A stretch of DNA of 5,296 nucleotides from an uncultured Oscillospiraceae bacterium (GTDB lineage Bacteria; Bacillota_A; Clostridia; Oscillospirales; Oscillospiraceae). Where the stretch lies: contig CAKUMR010000097.1 of assembly GCA_934667865.1 (NCBI GenBank), positions 1 to 5,296 on the forward strand, given 5' to 3'. Below, in pieces: positions 4,779-5,296 of this stretch; the stretch's first letter is position 1, and every line of letters starts with the position of its first letter. The position numbers and the translations under genes are program-made. Under the pieces are notes generated by a model. The model was not told the DNA's origin. It saw only the letters and a list, made by a program, of their open reading frames with translations, and searched no databases.

Positions 4779-5296
4779 ATGAGTGCTTCCCGCGAGAGAA
4801 AGAAGCGCATGACTGCCGAGCAGCCCGCTGCGCAGCCTGCCACCGCAAAAAAGAAAAAGCTGCCTGAAGCCCTGATCTTCGTCGTTTCCATCGTTCTGGT
4901 TCTGGCGATCGTTTTCGGCAGCATCGCGATTTACCGCGCCCACTGGCGCAACGCCACCGTCGTGACCGTCGGTGAGCATGAGGTTTCCACGGTAGAATTC
5001 AACTACTTCCTCAACAGTGTTGTCAGCGATCTTGTCAACAGCTACGGCTCTTATCTGTCCATCATCGGTCTGGATCCCTCCGTCCGTCTGACGGAGCAGA
5101 ACGTTCCCAACTCCGATGAAAATGCAGAGCCGCAGACCTGGGCCGCCTATCTGGCCGACAGCGCCAAGACCATGGCCGTCAACTACTACACCGTCTGCGA
5201 CGAGGCCGCGAAGAACGGCTACGAGCTGACGCAGGAGCAGCTGGACACGATCGAAAGCCAGATCACCACGATCTCCACCTACGCCAAGCTGTACAG
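4779..5296 (+). CDS. Membrane-anchored PrsA/SurA-like foldase (peptidyl-prolyl isomerase family), N-terminal part, cut by window edge
   Basis: The first 172 residues are present and the gene runs off the right edge. Residues 1-29 are a basic cytoplasmic tail rich in Lys and Arg. Residues 31-52 form one hydrophobic membrane anchor with no lipobox cysteine, so the protein is inserted as a transmembrane protein rather than as the usual PrsA lipoprotein. After the membrane, 'VVTVGEHEVSTVEFNYFLNSV' (61-81, one residue over-spanning) matches the N-terminal chaperone region of SurA/PrsA-type foldases, in which a short beta strand leads into a helix carrying an E-F-x-Y-hh motif. Residues 120-172 are helical and amphipathic. 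These proteins help secreted proteins, including penicillin-binding proteins, fold outside the membrane. The parvulin catalytic domain would lie beyond the window, so isomerase activity cannot be judged. GAGAGG at 4765-4770, 8 nt before ATG, and the promoter at 4688-4716 support the start. Confidence 0.8.
   Translation, partial: MSASRERKKRMTAEQPAAQPATAKKKKLPEALIFVVSIVLVLAIVFGSIAIYRAHWRNATVVTVGEHEVSTVEFNYFLNSVVSDLVNSYGSYLSIIGLDPSVRLTEQNVPNSDENAEPQTWAAYLADSAKTMAVNYYTVCDEAAKNGYELTQEQLDTIESQITTISTYAKLY

Noticed and set aside
4643..4979. Minus-strand open frames opposite the foldase start and its promoter
   Set aside because: They run across the strong plus-strand promoter and the conserved foldase N-terminus, and have no supporting ribosome binding site.

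Overview
The window reads as chromosomal DNA of a G+C-rich anaerobic Firmicute, most likely class Clostridia, order Oscillospirales. The basis is the set of families present: an EcfA-type ABC ATPase, a clostridial class A penicillin-binding protein, a DUF1292 (YrzB-like) protein and a Firmicutes-type 6S RNA. Strong Shine-Dalgarno sites and canonical sigma-A promoters fit the same group. The species cannot be named from the sequence alone.

Layout. Positions 1-3592 are a tightly spaced minus-strand gene run, read from right to left. It begins with a bifunctional peptidoglycan synthase (3592-1043). An 18-nt gap leads to a COG1092-type SAM-dependent methyltransferase (1024-158), and an 11-nt gap leads to the start of an ABC ATPase, probably EcfA1 (146 to beyond the window edge). 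A divergent intergenic region (3593-3745) carries the synthase Shine-Dalgarno site and an extended -10 promoter candidate. To its right everything is on the plus strand. First is an 80-residue secreted protein resembling the C-terminal domain of the sporulation protein BofC (3746-3988). Next is a DUF1292 protein with a TTG start and its own promoter (4069-4365). An RNA of about 200 nt that folds like 6S RNA follows (about 4384-4590). Last is the N-terminal part of a membrane-anchored, PrsA/SurA-like foldase (4779 to beyond the edge), driven by a near-consensus promoter.

How the parts relate. The synthase, the small secreted protein and the foldase all act outside the membrane, so the window has a cell-envelope flavour. 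The methyltransferase and ECF ATPase look like housekeeping genes that share the synthase transcript. 6S RNA would globally tune sigma-A RNA polymerase.

There is no sign of a mobile element, CRISPR array, phage or toxin system. The points most worth a second look are a four-cysteine zinc-ribbon-like insert in the extracytoplasmic part of the synthase, the free-standing BofC-C-like secreted protein beside it, and the 6S RNA that seems to lack a promoter of its own.
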